From positions 7,999 through 24,923 of the forward strand of contig JAHZAR010000030.1 in the NCBI GenBank assembly GCA_019423835.1: a stretch of DNA of 16,925 bases. The letters are read 5' to 3'. The notes under the pieces are model-generated. The model did no database searches. It saw only the letters and a list, made by a program, of their open reading frames with translations, and was not told the origin of the DNA. Positions 15,311 through 16,925 of this stretch are shown here, one piece after another (positions within the stretch are counted from its first letter, which is position 1; every line of letters begins with the position of its first letter). Origin of the DNA: Clostridiales bacterium (lineage in GTDB: Bacteria > Bacillota > Clostridia > Lachnospirales > Lachnospiraceae). The position numbers and the translations under genes are program-made.

Positions 15311-15339
15311 ATCCTAATACTTTTCGCGCTGTTTGTCAA
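15311..15339 (-). promoter_or_regulatory. promoter of the T-box/TrpXYZ operon
   Basis: TTGACA (15339-15334), a 17-base spacer, TAGGAT (15316-15311) on the minus strand. The -35 is a perfect consensus and contains the TGA stop of the upstream gene. Transcription should start near 15304. Confidence 0.75.
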
Positions 15340-16071
15340 TAGGGAATTTCAAACGGGACGATTTCATCCCAGAGGGTTACGGTTACAATATCCGTCCCGT
15401 TTTCTGGCCTAAGCTGTGAAAGGTCGTACTGAAGCTGTAAAACTTTTTCTGCTGTTTCATCTGTCCAGATGCTGACAGCTATATCACCCGGGGCATCGGA
15501 AAGGCAAGAGGTATCCCCATCAGAAAGCCCGCTCAAGTTTGCCTGGTCTCTGGCGAACACCTCTATCGGGCAGGTTCCGTCGAAACGGAGAGCCTGGCGA
15601 TTGCAAAGCGTGGATTTTCCGGCATATTTCCAGTTGCCAACGACCTTTAAATCGGTTCCCCTGATAGAAAATGAAACGGTTTCCAAATAATCTTTTAAGG
15701 CAAAATTTTCCAGTTTTTCTTTTTTCCATGTATTATTTTCTTCATACCTGTAGAAAAACCAGCCTGTCCTGTCCTTTGCATAGTATTGGGGGCGAAAGGT
15801 TATGTCTGTTTCAGGATCAAAAAGACAAGTTTCTATGGCATCCGTAGGCATAGAAATATATGTATTTTTAATCGTATTTTTTTCTACTTCACCATTCAGA
15901 TGTACGTGACAGTATGTTTTCAAAAAAGAAAAAGAATCCTGTGCGCTTAAGTCAGAACAAATCTTCTCGCTGGAAAAGGAAACAGGAGCGAGGTGACGAT
16001 ATAGCGCAGACAGGCTGCAAAAAAATAACTGCCAGGATAAGGAGAATCATTTTATTTTTATGTGACAGCAT
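15336..16071 (-). CDS. membrane-anchored protein of unknown function, frame broken at a T7 run
   Basis: The ATG at 16071 has AGGAG 5 bases upstream and opens MLSHKNKMILLILAVI, a signal or membrane segment. In that frame the product stops after about 39 codons. Removing one T from the T7 run at 16019-16025 joins it to FCSLSALYRHLAPVSFSSEK and then, without interruption, to the 195-residue open frame down to 15336 (starting KTYCHVHLNG). The joined protein would be about 244 residues: a basic N-terminus, one membrane helix (about 8-24) and an extracytoplasmic domain rich in beta-type sequence (for example WFFYRYEENNTW, SFSIRGTDLKVVGNW, VTVTLWDEIVPFEI). I recognise no family. The break may be a sequencing slip, a fresh mutation or a phase-variable on/off switch. 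As it stands, only a TTG at 15923 without a ribosome site could start the downstream part. Confidence 0.6.
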
Positions 16072-16111
16072 AAAGACTCCTCGCAAAAACTGATGTGAAC
16101 AGTTTCTTTTG

Positions 16112-16134
16112 CCGCCGGCCAATCTGGCCGGCGG
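16112..16134 (-). terminator. GC-rich hairpin after aroA
   Basis: CCGCCGGCC (16112-16120) and GGCCGGCGG (16126-16134) form a perfect 9-bp stem with loop AATCT, starting 30 bases after the aroA stop. Leftward there is no T-run (CAAAAG follows), so termination may be partial or the stem may mainly protect the mRNA 3' end. Confidence 0.5.
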
Positions 16135-16164
16135 TGTTTCTGTATCAGCTGCCGCCTCTCTGCC

Positions 16165-16925
16165 CTACCGGCCGCTGAGACGTTTCAGATCCTCATAGAA
16201 GCCAGGATAGGAGATTGATACGCAGTCCGCATCGAGAATCTCTGTCTGGCCGGAAGCGGCGAGAGCCGTGACGGCGAAGGTCATGGCGATGCGGTGATCC
16301 TTTCGGCTGTCGATGACAGCCCCGTGGAGAGGCGAGCCTCCATGGATAATCATTCCGTCCGCCGTCTCCTCCACCCTTGCTCCCATGGCCGAGAGACCTT
16401 CTGTCATGACGGCAATTCGGTTGGATTCCTTCACCTTCAGCTCCGCGGCATCGCGGATGACCGTTTCTCCGTCTGCCAGACAGGCCATGGCGGCGATGAC
16501 GGGAAGCTCGTCGATGAGGGTTGGGATGACCGCCCCGCCAATCTCCGTTCCGTGGAGGGAAGAGTGGCGCACCAGCAGATCTGCCACAGGCTCGCCGCTC
16601 CCGGCAGACGGGTTGAGAATCTCAATATCAGCCCCCATGCTGCGGCAGACAGTAAGAATTCCGTCCCGGGTGGGATTGATTCCCACATTCCGGATCAGAA
16701 GCTCCGAACCGGGAACCATCAAAGCTGCGGCAATAAAAAAGGCCGCAGAGGAAATGTCCCCGGGAACGGAAATTTTCTGGCCGAACAGCTCTCTGGCAGG
16801 CCTCAGAACGGCAGTGGTTCCCTCTGTCCTTACGTCCGCGCCGAAGTGGGCAAGCATCAGCTCGCTGTGGTTTCTGGACAGATAAGGCTCTGTTACCCGC
16901 GTCTCCCCCTCTGCGTAGAGGCCGG
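16165..16925 (-). CDS. aroA: 3-phosphoshikimate 1-carboxyvinyltransferase (EPSP synthase), C-terminal part
   Basis: EPSP synthase transfers enolpyruvate from PEP to shikimate-3-phosphate in the pathway to chorismate and the aromatic amino acids. The visible part is about 253 residues; the start lies beyond the window edge, since the frame stays open to 16925 (GLYAEGETRVTEPYLSRNHSELM). Family signatures are GDISSAAFFIAAAL, RNVGINPTRDG, LIDELPVIAAMA (with the catalytic Asp), ELKVKESNRIAVM (Glu and Arg of the active site), RKDHRIAMTFAVTAL (PEP-binding HR) and the C-terminal SYPGFYEDLKRL. All look intact. Stop TAG at 16167-16165. Its neighbour downstream on the same strand is the frame-broken membrane protein, and then the Trp-regulated transporter. 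Confidence 0.95.
   Translation of the reverse strand, partial: GLYAEGETRVTEPYLSRNHSELMLAHFGADVRTEGTTAVLRPARELFGQKISVPGDISSAAFFIAAALMVPGSELLIRNVGINPTRDGILTVCRSMGADIEILNPSAGSGEPVADLLVRHSSLHGTEIGGAVIPTLIDELPVIAAMACLADGETVIRDAAELKVKESNRIAVMTEGLSAMGARVEETADGMIIHGGSPLHGAVIDSRKDHRIAMTFAVTALAASGQTEILDADCVSISYPGFYEDLKRLSGR

Noticed and set aside
16313..16885. 190-codon + strand open frame opposite aroA
   Set aside because: Complement of conserved EPSP synthase sequence; Ser/Pro/Arg-rich shadow with no ribosome site.
1..16925. Mobile elements, CRISPR arrays, tRNA and rRNA genes
   Set aside because: No transposase or integrase motifs, no regularly spaced repeats, and no cloverleaf or rRNA-like sequence were found on reading either strand. 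The only structured RNA is the T-box leader.

Overview
The window looks like chromosomal DNA from an anaerobic gut Firmicute, most likely a Lachnospiraceae / Clostridium cluster XIVa species. This is inferred from strong AGGAGG-type ribosome binding sites, a tryptophan T-box, a clostridial-type 7alpha-hydroxysteroid dehydrogenase, a CD1871A-like CXXC mini-protein and a clostridial-type divergent sirtuin. No phage, transposon, CRISPR, rRNA or tRNA gene is visible.

Left part, + strand (1-9.2 kb): a membrane-anchored glycerophosphodiesterase is followed by a radical SAM protein with unusual cysteine spacing (CX4CX2C). A strong promoter overlapping the radical SAM stop codon then drives a complete dipeptide/oligopeptide-type ABC importer: substrate-binding lipoprotein, two permeases, and both ATPases fused in one chain. 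Immediately downstream, with no terminator between, is an SDR that closely resembles NADP-dependent bile acid 7alpha-hydroxysteroid dehydrogenase. A divergent Sir2-like protein follows behind its own AT-rich promoter region.

Middle part (9.2-12.2 kb): two small minus-strand genes (a helical, ferritin-like protein and a 68-residue low-complexity protein) end in a strong hairpin. Divergent from them is a three-gene + strand redox cassette: a TlpA/ResA-like thioredoxin lipoprotein, a 48-residue membrane CXXC protein and a NapH-like polyferredoxin. It suggests an electron path from cytosolic iron-sulfur clusters to thiols outside the membrane. A 21-bp perfect stem-loop separates it from the converging minus-strand genes.

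Right part, minus strand (12.2-16.9 kb): a TrpXYZ-type ABC transporter is preceded by a complete T-box leader with promoter, UGG (Trp) specifier, T-box sequence and intrinsic terminator. Its permease gene is broken by an apparent deletion of about 17 nt. Upstream lies an unrecognised membrane-anchored protein whose signal segment and mature part are out of frame by one base at a T7 run, and then the C-terminal part of aroA (EPSP synthase), which runs off the window. Aromatic biosynthesis and tryptophan uptake are thus neighbours. All start sites given were chosen on ribosome binding sites and often lie inside longer open frames.
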